This document shows positions 1 through 11,717 of a DNA stretch of 64,000 nt, one piece after another. Numbering within the stretch: the first letter of the stretch is position 1; every line of letters starts with the position of its first letter. The DNA lies in assembly GCA_022410635.1 (NCBI GenBank), contig JAJVDF010000375.1, positions 478,329 through 542,328 on the forward strand, written 5' to 3'. The stretch is from Tretioscincus oriximinensis. Lineage: Eukaryota; Chordata; Lepidosauria; Squamata; Gymnophthalmidae. The translations under genes and the position numbers were made by a program. Below the pieces are notes generated by a model. It saw only the letters and a program-made list of their open reading frames with translations. It made no database searches and was not told where the DNA came from.

Positions 1-287
1 AGCTAACAGCTTGGATAGTTTCAAGACAGGACCAGACAGGTTTATGGACATCAAGGGTATAAATGGGTACTAGGATGGATGTCTGGATGCTGCCTCCAGG
101 ATGGAGCAACAGGCAGGACTCCTGAAATACCATTTGCAGGGAGTCATGAAAAGGGGCATATTTTGTTTTCCTCTGTTCGGACTGCCCAGGTGCATCTGGT
201 GGGCCTCTGTGTGAGACTGAAGGCTGGACTAGATGGGCTGTGACCTGATCCAGTATGACTCTTCTTATGTTCTTACTCCTTTCCATC
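1..287 (+). mobile_element. CR1 LINE, 3'-end fragment
   Basis: This is the 3' terminal part of a CR1-type LINE, recognised because the same text recurs at 14,030-14,380, 43,825-44,078 and, inverted, at 43,556-43,818, 47,080-47,340 and 49,805-49,985. The shared landmarks are 'gacaggtttatggacatcaa', 'cagggagtcatga' and 'ggctggactagatgggctgt'. It ends in TTCTTATG-type octamers, the usual CR1 3' end. It lies in an upstream SPEN intron and carries no intact reading frame. Confidence 0.8.
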
Positions 288-439
288 AGGGCAGTTCAGC
301 AGGGTGGAACGTAACTGCTTGGGATGTGACTGAGGAAAGGTTCCGGTTTCCTTCAAAAGCCCTTGGGTTGGTAGCAAAGACCTCACCCCTTGTGTCAGCT
401 GGTTAGGCAGGTGAGCAAGATTACAGAGTGATCTATTGA

Positions 440-1363
440 GATTGGGTGAGTGGGCAACAAAGTGACAAACACACTTCAACTTAAGCAAGTGCAAAGTCCT
501 GCACGTCAGGGCAAAGAACCCCAAATACTCCTACCACCTGATGGGAACCAAGCTTTCCATGAGAGAGCAGGAAAGGGATCTTGGGATGCTGGTGGACAAT
601 TCAATGAAGATGTCAACCCAGTGTGCAGCAGCAGCAGCAAAAAAAGCAAATTCAATGTTAGGAATAATTAGGAAAGGAATAGAAAACAAGTCAGCAAATG
701 TTGTTTTGTCTCTTTATAAATATGTGATGAGGCCTCATTTGGAATACTGTNTACAATTCTGGTCACCACATCTCCGAAAAGGTATTGTGGAACTAGAGAA
801 GATGCAGAAAAGCGCAACAAGAATGATCAAGGGACTGGAGCAGCTCCCTTGTGAAGTCAGGCTGCAACGTCTGGGACTCTTCAGCCTTGAAAGGCAACGT
901 GTTGAGTGGTGATCTGATTGAGGTGTATAAAATCATGCGTGGGGTGGATAGGGTGAACAGAGAAAAATTATGTTCTTTATCACTCAACACTAGCACCAGG
1001 GGGCATTCCTTGAAACTAATGAGCAGAATAAAGAGAACAGACAAAGGAAGGTAATTTTTTCACCCAGTGGCCTGTGGAATTGTCTTCCAGAAGAAGTGGT
1101 GATAGNTAGTGGCCTGGATAGATTCAAGACAGAGTTAGATATATTTGTGGGCAGCAAGGATATATAGAGCTACTAGCGTGAATCTTTTGAAACTACATTT
1201 GGGATGGAGCAACAGGCAGGATTTCTGAAGTATCATTTGCAGGGCGTCAAGGTGAAGATTTTGCCTTCTTCTGTTCAGACTGCCCAGGTGCCATTGGTGG
1301 GCTTCTGTGTGTGACAGAAGACTAGACTAGGTGGGCTCCTCTTGTGTTCTTACGTTCTAAGAC
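440..1363 (+). mobile_element. CR1 LINE, ORF2 C-terminal part plus 3' UTR
   Basis: The + strand encodes the degenerate C-terminal end of a CR1 reverse-transcriptase polyprotein. Readable blocks are ERDLGMLVDNSMKMSTQC, RPHLEYC, LEKMQKSATRMIKG, RLGLFSLERQR and, after a frame break near 900, VYKIMRGVDRVNREKL. A 3' UTR ending around 1,363 follows. The copy is 5'-truncated, frameshifted and holds ambiguous bases, so it is a dead insertion inside the SPEN intron. Confidence 0.85.
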
Positions 1364-1554
1364 TGAAGCCCTTGTCTATCCAGCANGGGACAGTCAGCAT
1401 CTCCCTGGAAAGGCTTCAGATACACTTTTACCTCATAGGGGTATCGGGGGGATTTGCCTGGGATGTATATTTGTGATCTCACTTTCCAGCATATTTGCCA
1501 AGGTGGGTTTACAAACTAAAATTGAAACCAAACCCCAAAGGTATGGGGGCAATG

Positions 1555-2792
1555 CAACCTGATGGTTCTCCTGGACCTCTCAGCGGCTTTTGATACCATT
1601 GACCGTGGTGTCCTCCTGGAGAGGCTACGGAGTTTAGGAGCTGGCGGCAAAGCATTGCAGTGGTTCCGCTCCTATCTGCAAGGCCGCTTCCAGAGAGTGG
1701 TGGATGGGGAGTCTTGCTCAACACCCTGGGAGCTCACTTGTTGGGTTCCTCAGGAGTCGATCCTCTCCCCCATGCTGCTCAACATCTATATGAAGCCACT
1801 GGGAGAGGTCATCAGGANATTTGGAGTGAAGTGTCATCAATACGCAGATGACACTCAGCTCTATCTCTCTGTTCCATCTGAATCAGTTGAGACAGTTGAA
1901 GTGCTTGACAGGACCCTGAAGGCAGTAATGGGCTGGATGGGGGCCAGTGAACTGAAACTGAATCCAGACAAGTCAGAATTGCATCCCGTGTTTATGAAGT
2001 GAGTAGGCACCCTGTCCTGGATGGGGTTGAATTGCCCTATAGGGGACGGGTGCAAAACCTGGGGGTCTTTCTGGATCCTTCGCAGACCCTAGAAGACCAG
2101 GTGGAGGCGGTGGCCAGGAGCGGTGGCCTTTCAGCTACATCTGGTCCGCCATTTGTAGCCACTTCTGGATAAGGTCGATCTAACCACAGTAATCCACACT
2201 CTGGTAACTTCCACGTTGGACTACTGCATTGCGCTGTATCTGGGGCTGCTCTTGAAAACGGTTCAGAAGCTGCAGCTGGTGCAGAACGCAGGAGCTAGAC
2301 GGCTGGCCTGAACGACTGACATCACGCCGGTCCTGAAAGAACTGCACTGGCTGCCAGTTTGCTACTGAGCCCTATTCAAGGCATGAACCCTCACCTATGA
2401 AGCCTTACATACCTTGGGCCCCAAATACCTCAAGGAAGGCCTTCTCCCATATGTATCTGCCCGTGCCTTAAGATCTGCAGGGGAGGCCCTTCTGCCTGTA
2501 CCACCTCCCTCAGTGGCATGAGGATGGGAACCCGGGATAGGGCCTTCTCCATGGCAGCCTCCAGGGTATGGAANAGCCTCCCCATCGAGGTGCGTCGATC
2601 ACCATCTCTGTGCACATTCAGAAAACACTTAAAGTTGTGCCTCTTTGGCCTGGCCTTGGACTGGGAAAACTGCTGTCCTTTCCCTATTTTTTAAATGTGG
2701 CTGTTTTTAACATGTTAATTGCGTTTTTTACTGTTAACCGCCTTGAGACCTTCAGGTGTAGGACGGTATAAAAATGTAAATAAATAACTAAG
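1555..2792 (+). mobile_element. L2-like LINE, reverse-transcriptase fragment with 3' end
   Basis: Positions 1,562-2,002 translate to the catalytic part of a LINE reverse transcriptase, with LLDLSAAFDTIDR and the YADDTQLYL active-site block. Downstream sequence keeps recognisable LINE text (LVTSTLDYC, ITPVLKELHWLPV) but is broken by stops. The copy ends with 'gtaaataaataa', typical of L2. It is 5'-truncated and non-functional. Confidence 0.85.
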
Positions 2793-3770
2793 GTATCAAG
2801 ACAAACCCTGTTCCTTGTGCAGGCACAAAGAAATGGGCTCTTGGGTTTTTGCAGCTGAGAAGCAAACTGCCACNGATCCTGTGGGAGCTGCTTGCCTGTA
2901 TCTCCAGAACCAGTCCGAACTGGAGTCATCCAGCCAGAGTTGGCCATGTGCCACCTCCTCCTGCCGGTTTTCTTCCCTTCCGAAGGAGCAGGGGNTTATG
3001 GGAGAAGGCAGAAAGTAGGAGCACAGGGCGGCCCCTGCAAGCAGAGCTCCTGTGGAGACTGGAAGCAGGAGCTGCTTTGAGCTGCCTTGCCTTGCCCTGG
3101 GGTTTTCCAAGGCCCACTGCAGGGTGGAAAGCCTTTCAGGGCAAGGGGGGCGTCGTTCTCAGGGGCAAACAGCTTCTAAAGCGTGGCTCCTCTCTACCTT
3201 CATGGCCCTAGGTGCAATCCCTGCGCTTTTCTAGAACTTTTCTGGTGGGATGACGAGATGCGCCTGGAATCTCAGACAAGAGTTGGGCAAAGGAACATTT
3301 TCTCTTTCCAGATTTCCAGCAGGAATGTTCAAAAGCAGCAACCAGAATTCAGTAGCTTTGAATGCTGGCAAACTCTGTGATGTTCTTTAGATTGTTGAAT
3401 CTTTTCTGGTCTCTTGTCCACCTGTGGTTATCGTGAGCCTCTGGTCTCTTCTGCAGGCCCGGCTGGTCCGTTTGAAGGGAATGGGACTTTGGCAGCGTAG
3501 CGTATGACTGCCCAGTATCTGTGATTTTCTCTTACTACCTGTGGGAGAAAGCATTGCGTTTTCCTAAGACAATGCTGGTTTTCCGTCTCCTCCCGTAAGG
3601 ACTTCTGAGCCAAACCCTTGTGAATTAGAAAGTGTGACCTTTGGCATGAAGACTACTGGTGAGGTCGGCCATGTGGCTGGTTGCTATCGCGTATGGTATT
3701 GCATTTGCAAAGATGGGGCAGGTTTTTCTGCTGCAAGAGTCATGACTGGCCTATAAAATCAAAACGTCTG
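2793..3770. other. Unassigned intronic DNA
   Basis: No repeat family, exon or RNA gene was recognised. Short open frames here show no domain and no flanking splice logic. Confidence 0.5.
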
Positions 3771-3775
3771 CCTAT

Positions 3776-4583
3776 TTGGTTCATAAATGCCAGGTTCATG
3801 AAGTGGGGAGGACCCCTATCCCTGATAGGGTAGAATTGCCCTATGAGGGACGAGTGCGAAATCTGGGGGTGTTCCTGGATTCTGTACTTGAAAACCAGGT
3901 GGAGGCAGTGGCCAGGAGTGCCTTCTTCCAGTTATGTCTGGTTCACCAGTTATGGCCACTTCTGAACAAGGATGATTTAGCCACAGTAATTCACGCTCTG
4001 GTAACTTCCAGGTTGGACTACTGTAATGCGCTCTTATCTGGGGCTGCCCTTGAAAATGGTTCGGAAGCTGCAGTTGGTGCAGAATGTAGCCGCTAGACTG
4101 CTGATCGGAACAGCTGTCCGGACACACATCACGCCGGTCTTGAAAGAGCTGCACTGGCTGCCCATCCGCTACCAAGCCCAATTCCAGGTGTTGACTTTAA
4201 CTTACAAGGCCCTAAATACCTCAAGGAAGGCCTCCTCCCATACCAACCTGCCCGTGCCTTAAGATCTGCAAGGGAGGCCCTCCTGGTTGTACCACNCCTT
4301 TCAACAGCCAGTAGAGTGGGAACCCGGGGTAGGGCCTTCTCGGTGGTTGCCCCCCGTCTTTGGAATAGTCTCCCTCTTGAGGTTGTATGGTTTTAAAAGA
4401 TCCTTGAAGATGCATCTCTTTCACCTGGCCTTTGGCTAAAGAGAGCGTCGTTTCTGTCCCCACTTTTAAATATTGCTTTTATACTGTTCTTAATTTGTTA
4501 ATTTCGTATTGATGTTTTACTGTGGGCCTCCCTGAGACCTTCAGGTGTAGCGCAGGGTATAAGTATAAATAAATAAAATAATG
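3776..4583 (+). mobile_element. L2-like LINE, C-terminal and 3'-end fragment
   Basis: This is a second, more truncated copy of the element at 1,555-2,792. Shared blocks are GRVRNLGVFLDS, VIHALVTSRLDYCNALL, QLVQNVAARLL and ITPVLKELHWLPI. The 3' end has the same proline/arginine-rich degenerate segment and terminates in 'aaataaataaaataa'. No catalytic domain remains. Confidence 0.85.
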
Positions 4584-5239
4584 TGGGCCTGCCCGCCTCT
4601 GNCTTGACTATGGGCTGCTGCACCGGGGCATCCGTTGTCTTTACGAGGTGGATTGATTGGTGAAAAATGCGCTGGGCCCAGCGGTTGCCCTGTGTCTCCC
4701 TCGGGAGGTCTGCTAGGAAGGGGTGTGAGCGGCATTTTCCTTTGTTCTTTCCTAGCAGAGATTGCTCTGTGCATGGCAGGGGTGGTTTGGATTTGCAGAA
4801 TTAATTCGAGGGTTTTTTGTTGCTGTTGTTGGTTCTCTTGAGTTTTGAAGTCCTAATGTTTCATCAAAAACAGGAGCAGAGTTTCACCTTATCTGCCCTG
4901 GGCCTTACACGAGGAATGGGTCAGAATATCTGCAAGTAGAGACCTCCTTTGGGGGTTAATGTTCTCGTTCGGGGCCTGCTGTGATCTGCACCAGCATGAG
5001 AACGTCAGGGCCCTGTTCCCAGGTGCCTCCCAGAATATGGCTGGAGGAGCCCTCAGCCTTGGCTCATCTGACCAACGTGAGTCTAAGGAAATCCTTCCCG
5101 GAGCCCGTGTGGCTTTTCCAGCTGAACATCTGGATGTTTTCCTGGGCTTAGGCAATGTCAGGTGGAAACCTTGACAGGGATGCAAAACTGGTTTTAATGG
5201 GATGTTTGTTTGGGTGATGGCGGGTGTTGATTTGCATTT

Positions 5240-5462
5240 AATAGGTTGACCTTTTTATTGTTAACCGCCCTGAGGCCTTCGGGGATAGGGCAGCATAGAA
5301 ATGTCAATAGGTATTAAACAGAGGTGCTTTGAAGAGCTTCTTTGAAAGAAAAAAAACCAGGAAGAAGTTCAAATTATTCTGTTGCAGTGGCTTCCAGTTT
5401 TCCCGTCCGGACTTGTGGTGGAGGGCAGGATATAAATTTCTAAAATAAAATTAAATAAAAAT
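5240..5462 (+). repeat. L2-type 3' tail fragments
   Basis: Two short tails of the 'aaccgccctgaggccttc...ataaa' type (about 5,255-5,315 and 5,400-5,460) resemble the 3' ends of the L2 copies nearby. No coding part is attached. Confidence 0.5.
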
Positions 5463-6139
5463 GGTTTAATTGGTGGCTCTCCTCAGGGTCTTGGGAAAGG
5501 GAACAGCAAAGGGGAAAGCCTGNCCACTCTTGTTATTCATGTCATTTAAATATTGATACCTCCTTCTCATTTTTCTGAGGAAAAAAAAAGAACCAAGATA
5601 GTATGCAAGAAGGATTTGAAAGTCTGCATGTTTTCTTTCAATGAAAAGCATCAAATTTAAAATAAATGGGACAGGATAGAACCTATTTTGATTTCTTTTG
5701 GAAATCCTTGTCAACAGACAGGAAGGTCCACACTTTATGCTAAATTAATTCAGCCTTCGGCTCCCCTGAAGCCCCTGGCCATGCCAGCCCCTTCTCCTCA
5801 GGTGAACCGAAGCCTGGGCACCCCTAGNCACGCGACAGTCACTCGCCTGAGTCCTTCATGTGCCACATGATGTGAGGGTTTGGCTGCCGCTATGTGGCCG
5901 GCACTGGGGCTCCTGTGGGAGGTGCACCCTGTTTGCCCATTGCAGGAAGATGTGACTAGGCAGAGAGAATAATGGAGACTCCAGATTTAGGCAGGGAAAT
6001 GGCACAAAGCCCATCACCATTTACAGCAGGGAAAGGGCCAGTGGCTTTGCTTCTGCTGAGCAGAAAAGGGTGGCAGCAGTGGCAGTCTGGAAGGGCCTTC
6101 TGCAGGGTTACTGGGGAAGGAGAGAGACTAGCGATGGTT

Positions 6140-6540
6140 GCTCAATGCAGGATTCACTAAACCATCCTAGGCTACAGGTGNCTGCCCAGCCTCTGTACGC
6201 TTCCAGTGAAGGAGAATTCACCACCTCCTGTGGCAACCTGCTCCACTGGTTGATTACACTGACAGAAAGTTTCTTCTGATATCTCATCTAAATCTCCTTC
6301 CTTGCAGTTTCATCCCATTGCTTCTAGTTCTTCCGTGTGCCAATGAGAACAAAGCTGATCCTTCTGCTCTGTAGCAGCCGTGTAGGTATTTGTAGGTAGC
6401 TATGAGATCTCCTCTCTGTTTTCTCTTTTGCAGACTAAACATCCCCAGATCCTTTAACCCTTCCTCATGAGACACAGTTTCCAGACCACACACCACCCTA
6501 GTAAATCCCTTCTGAATTCTTTGTACTGGAAGGACCTTGG
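6140..6540 (-). mobile_element. CR1-like LINE fragment
   Basis: On the minus strand the region reads as a CR1 C-terminal coding remnant, including LKDLGMFSLQKRKQRGDLIATYKYLHG. On the + strand this appears as the 'cctcctgtggcaacctgctc' and 'cttgcagtttcatcccattg' text. The copy is truncated and interrupted by stops. Confidence 0.7.
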
Positions 6541-8535
6541 ACGAGCATGGGTGGTCATTCTTCCGTTTCTTCCGTATTTATTATTTTATGGACGTTGTGT
6601 TTTCTTACATTTTTAACTATTGTTAAAAGCAGATGCTGTTTGTATACAAATCCTCTCTTTCTTTTGAAGAGCAGATCAACATTCTCAGTGTATTGGAACG
6701 TACCAGTTCTGTGAAGGTAAAAATAGCCAACAGCTTTCAGTATCATTGTCAAAGTGTTCTTGAGCACGCGAGAGGTTTGGAAAGGAAGAAAATAGGGTGG
6801 ATGGATCAAAAAGAAATGAAATCAGTTAATCAGCAGGCGAAGAAAAATTCTCAACCGTCCAGTGCAGGCCGTGACAAAGTGATTGCGCCAGATTCCAACC
6901 GCAGTTGCTGGTGGATCCAGACTTTGTTAAGCTGGAGACAACTTTGGCTAACAACCGGCCTGATGGAAGGACCAGATTTATCAGTGACGGAGTCAACAGC
7001 CCAATGTGAGGGTTAATAATATGTTTTTTTCTGGTGACACAGAAGCATTAGGTGCAAGAGGGATTCACTTTTGGCCGTTGATCGTTCCAGGCAGAAATGA
7101 GTCGGGGTGACTCTGGGGACAGGAGTGGTGGAAACCACTGGCCTATCTCCCTGCCAGGACCTGGACAAGAGGTACAGTCCAGCTGGGCCACTCCGTGATT
7201 TATCCACCAGATTTATCCACGTAATTGCCAGCTGCTTCAGGATGCTCCAGAGGCAAGCTGGATTTAAATATTCCCAATGAAGGGGGCTGTTTTGATGCCA
7301 ACAGAAAGATCTCTTTCTCTCTGTTTTGCTGCGTGCCGGAAGGCTGCTCTGACCTCAATTCCTCACAGTGTTTTGTGGCTGCCAACTTCATACGTTTCCT
7401 TCTCACCTTGTTCAAGGACAGTGCTGTGGTTAAAAATGGTCACAGCAGTCAGCTGTCGCTACATAAGCACAGATCCATGCCACACGGTGGGAAAATCCAG
7501 CGACTACCAAGTGCTGCGCCGGAACCTGTGAACGGTCTTCAGAAAATGTCAATGAGAGTTCACTGGGCCCCTTGGTTCTCTGTTTAGGAAGCCTTTTTAG
7601 TGAGATCTGCCTTGTGTACCACACTGCATGTGAGTTTGTGGGCTTAAAAAGTTCCCATACTGGGTGCTCTGACATCTAAAGGATATGAGGGCAGGCAGGG
7701 GGGTTGCATGGCCTTGATGAAGCCAAAANATGCACAGGAGCGGAGAAATTTATCCAGGTTCATTCAGCTGTCCGGTTTTTATTTTCCACTGCTAGAATTT
7801 TAACACCTGGAACAAAATGCAGTTGCTGCTGAAGGCTACAGAACGGCACCGTTGAGCATCCCTNGGAGACATTGTTGCCTGGTGAGGCTTCCTTCTCTCC
7901 ATGTTCTGGGTTCTGGGTTGTAGCACTTTGGAGACGAGGAGGCGGCGTGAGCTTTCGTAGGCAACTCCACTTCTTCTAGGTCGGGTGGAGGATGAGCAGG
8001 TGTGGGGATAAGCTTGGTGTGGGGTTAATACCGNCTCTAATCACAGGAAGGAATGTGGGTTTGGAAGCGGCTCTTCCGGTTTGTCTTGCTAGGCAGCTGC
8101 GTAGTGGTTGTGTGTGTACGTGTGTCCTTGTGGATGGAGGTTGAACAGAGGCTGGCTTTCTAGGTCCCCCCCCCCCCCCCCAGGAGGTTCCTTGCAAGAA
8201 TCATCTGGCAAACCTTTCAGAAAGGCACCCTTGAGTCATTTCCATCTTTCCTTGGACGGCTCGGGGACTGCGTTGATGACTGGCCTGTGGCCATTTTCTG
8301 AGGTAGCTGCTTATCCTAACACTCAACTGTTAGTATCCCTTGAATAGTTGGCACACATCGTGTCACAGTCCTGGGTTATAGGCTAATAGATTTAGTCCTG
8401 GGCTAAAAAAAACCTGAGGTTAGCCTTGCTGAGGGCTGCCAGAGGCCACCTTGCCCAGCATTCTGACCCACTCAGTGGCCCACCTGTTGCACTAGGGCAG
8501 CCTCAAGCAGAAGAAGGGAACNCCTCCCCTGTTAT
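6541..8535. other. Unassigned intronic DNA with a short poly(C) run
   Basis: No exon or repeat family was recognised. A poly(C) run at about 8,166-8,180 is the only low-complexity feature. Several open frames of 60-130 codons lack domains. Confidence 0.5.
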
Positions 8536-8539
8536 TGAC

Positions 8540-8838
8540 TCCTGCTAGGTGGCACTTCAGGAATCCTGCCTGTTTTTCCACGTAACAGCCACTAATATAC
8601 CTGCCTCCGGGGATTTATCTAACTCTATTTTGAAGCTATCCAGGTGTTACCCAGCTGGCATCACTTCTTCTGGAAGAGAATTCCATAGACCAATGACCCT
8701 CTGGATGAAAACATACTTGTCTGTCTTCACTTTTCTACCCAGCAGCATCAGGGAGTACCCTCTAGTCCTAGTGTTGTGCCATAGAGAAAATATTTTTTCT
8801 CTATTCACCTTATCCTTCCCTTGCATGATTTTATACAC
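8540..8838 (-). mobile_element. CR1 LINE, 3' half of an interrupted copy
   Basis: The minus strand encodes VYKIMQGKDKVNREKIFSL and FIQRVIGLWNSLPEEV, the very C-terminus of CR1 ORF2. The copy stops abruptly at 8,838 and resumes at 11,718 with the next upstream part of the same CR1, so a 2.9-kb element has inserted into it. Confidence 0.85.
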
Positions 8839-9094
8839 GGGTAAATCCATGTCAAATCAACCAGTGAATAAAAGCTTCATGTCATGAATATTTTTTGTTG
8901 TTTTTGGACCACTTGTTATTTATTTATTGAATTTCCAAAATTACCGGAATACAAAAAAAGAGCTAAGAGCCATATACATAAATTACAGTTATTTGAAAAC
9001 CNTAATACCTACAGACCTAAAACAGGTATCATTTTAAAGCTTATGAATAGAACTTTCTTTTATTATGCAACACAATGTCATTGATGTTGGAAAA

Positions 9095-10242
9095 TAATTT
9101 CCTTTTGTATTTGAAATTATATTTATTGTTTTCTGTTCCTTATGTCAACAATATATTATATTCTATGTACATATATATATTCTCCCTTAACCCTCCCTGT
9201 CNCTCCCTACTTCCCTCCCACTGGGTTATAGATTATACATATATCTTGAATGGGTAATTTTACAATTTCATACAATTTACATTTCGTATATCATCTTAAG
9301 GTTATAGTTTTTTGAGGGCTGTACCATTTCAGTCATTAAATAATTATACAGGGTGCTTCAAAAAATGTATACACACTTTGAACTTCCATAGAAAATTTAT
9401 TTACTGTTCTACAAAATTAAATTTCAGGATTTCCTGATTTGAACAGTATTAACATTTGTTATTTACATTTTATTTACATTGGACTTTAAGCTTTCTANTT
9501 TCCTGAAATTTAACTTTGTAGAACAGTAAATAAATTTTCTATGGAAGTTCAAAGTGTATATACATTTTTTGAAGCACCCTGTATATTATTGACCACGTGT
9601 CCTTCATTTCTCTTACTTTTGTAGTATTATTAAAATGATAATTTTGTAGAGCTGATGTCCACCATCATTTTATCTATTATATAATCATACCATACAGTTT
9701 CCCTTTTCGTTAGATCTTTCCATCCTCTTAGGAATATTAATTGAGCACATGCTAAGAGATCTTCTATATTCTTCTTCAATCTTATAGTTAATATATTCTC
9801 TAAGTCTGACAATATCGTAATCATTTTAAGTGTTAGCCTCAGATCAATTTGTAATATATTTGTTATTTCTTTTTTATTTTTTTGCTAGAATTCTTGTGCT
9901 TTGGGGCAGTTCCATATTATGTGAATATAATCTGCCATGGTCTGGCAACCGAACCAGCAGTAATTTGATGTGTTACTATATATATGTGCTAATCTTTTAG
10001 GAGTTAAGTGCCATTTTTGTAATATTTTCNGTCTAGCTTCTTTTAATTTACTCATTTTTTCTTTCCTTATTGATTTTATAGCTCTTTCGATCTCAGTATC
10101 ATTTATTGGAATATTGCTTAACCATCTGTTCCCTATTTCCTTTGCTGTGGTTATTTGTGTTGTTTATAAGTTTATATATGTCTGAGGCTATTTTTTTATC
10201 TTCTTTTATGACTCTGAGTATATTTTTTTCCCAATTATTGTC
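9095..10242 (-). mobile_element. L1 LINE, 5'-truncated, inside the transposon arm
   Basis: The minus strand reads as the C-terminal end of an L1 ORF2: KWHLTPKRLAHIY, SNYCWFGCQTMADYIH and IWNCPKAQEF at about 10,030-9,890, then LSDLENILTIRLKKN. A perfect 12-bp direct repeat, gatgttggaaaa, flanks it at 9,083-9,094 and 10,243-10,254 and is a good target-site duplication. No poly(A) tail is visible at the low-coordinate end, and the 3' UTR holds a MITE. Confidence 0.75.
9349..9581. mobile_element. Mariner-type MITE (hairpin)
   Basis: The element begins CAGGGTGCTTCAAAAAATGT and ends with the complement, GAAGCACCCTG. The two arms are about 85 bp each and nearly identical, with about 65 bp between them. 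TA dinucleotides flank both ends (9,347-9,348 and 9,582-9,583), the target site of mariner/Tc1 elements. There is no coding capacity. It sits in the 3' UTR of the L1. Confidence 0.85.
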
Positions 10243-10413
10243 GATGTTGGAAAACCATTTTCAAAAATAAAATTTTTCAAATAATAGAATTTTGAAAAAA
10301 TTCTCACATAAAAGTACATGTTTTCTACATATTCCCTCAACATTTCAGAATGGTATCCCAATTTTCTTGAAAACAGCTGCTTAAAAACTTGAAAAAGATA
10401 CTCTATTTTTCAA

Positions 10414-11170
10414 ATGGTTCAGCAGCGCAGTACAAGNACTGTTAAAACTTTGCAAATTTGGGTAATCATTNCAATGATTTCCAAGGCATTGAAGCAGAAT
10501 GGCATTTTTTTTGTAACTGCACATGGCAAAGGAGCCTGTGATGGTGTCAGAGGCACAGTGGAAAGACCTGCAGCAAAGGCCAGCCTTCAAAACCCCTTCT
10601 CAAATCAAATCATGACTCCTCAGCAGCTGTTTCAATGGGGGGAAGCTAACATTCCTGCCATAGGTTTCTTTTATTTAAGAAAAGAAGAATACCTGGAAGA
10701 AGAGAAATTGCTACAAACTCGATTTGATGAAGCAGTTTCTGTTCCAGGAATTCAGAAGTTTCATGCTTATCTACCAATATCAACTGAAAAGTTAGCAACC
10801 AAACATTTTTCCATTTTCTGAAAAAACCTCTTTCCATCGCATCAATATAATTTCTAAAGCTGGAGATGTACATTTTGATCACATAAGTGGTTTTGTGGCA
10901 TGTGCATATGATAATTCTTGGTGGATAGCATGTATTCTTTCAACGGATGCTGTGGAACATGAAGTCTCCTTATCATTCCTACATCCAGCTGGGCCAGCAA
11001 CATCCTTCATCTTTCCTACGAAACCAGATGTTCTCATCATGCCAGCAAACTACATCCTTTGCAAATTAGTTCCAGTTACAGCTACAAGGAGGACATATCA
11101 ACCAACCACACAGGAGATAGCAATGGCATCCTCTGCTCTAGCCAAGAAAAGAGACATTTTTTATAATTAG
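10414..11170 (+). pseudogene. Transposon-borne HGKG/CDG-motif protein remnant
   Basis: Two collinear open stretches lie between the inverted repeats. The first (10,414-10,821) contains VTAHGKGACDGVRGTVERPA, and an EAEWHFF block sits just upstream in another frame. The second (from about 10,820 in the next frame to 11,170) contains ACAYDNSWWIACI, FLHPAGPATSF and MPANYILCKL. I remember this pairing, an HGKGxCDGxGGTVKR block followed by a W-rich module with an HPxGPxxSFxxP signature, from many unnamed metazoan proteins found in repeats, but know no formal name or function. At least two frameshifts and two ambiguous bases make this copy dead. The role in transposition is unknown. Confidence 0.6.
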
Positions 11171-11717
11171 GTGTGTATGTATAATGTTCAAATNTTGTGC
11201 TCTTAAGTGCTTCTGTTCCTTATCCTTGTGAAAAGAAAATTTAATTTTTGTATGATATCATTGGGATACCATTCTGAAATGTTGAGGAAATATGTAGAAG
11301 ACATGTACTTTTTAATGTGAGATTTTTTTCAAAAAAAAATCAAAATTCCATTTTTTCAAAATTCTATTATTTGAAAATTTTAATTTTTGAAAAACAAATT
11401 CAAACATCAACAACATTGTGTTGCATATCAAAAGAGAGCTCTATTCATATGCGTTAAAATGACACCTGAATCAGATCTGAAGTTATTATGGTTCTCACAT
11501 AAATGCAAATTAAGTGTATGGCCGTTTGTAAATTTTGTGTTTTTTTTTAACCATATTAAAAATTTGATATCTCAGAAATGAGTGGTCAGAAGAAGAAAAA
11601 AAACCACAATTTATACTTGTCTCATGGTAAGGAACAAATAAAAAAAACACTTTGAAAATCCATCACATTGACTTTCAAAATAAATGTTTTATTGGCTGAT
11701 TTGACATGGAATTACCC

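Larger units (their letters stand above)
8839..11717. mobile_element. DNA transposon with long terminal inverted repeats, interrupted by an L1
   Basis: The outer ends are inverted copies: GGGTAAATCCATGTCAAATCA at the left and its complement, ending ATTACCC, at 11,717. The left arm matches the complement of the right arm along 8,839-9,082 and again along 10,255-10,367; the right arm is about 11,262-11,717. The arms are AT-rich and diverged but stay collinear, for example around 'tatgcaacacaatg' and 'acatttcagaatggtatccc'. The left arm is split by an L1 insertion. The element carries one coding remnant between the arms and is flanked by two halves of a single CR1. I cannot assign a named superfamily and saw no clear target-site duplication. 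Confidence 0.75.

Noticed and set aside
1562..2002. Host gene encoding a reverse transcriptase
   Set aside because: It is a truncated L2 copy with stops and an ambiguous base, followed by a typical L2 3' end.
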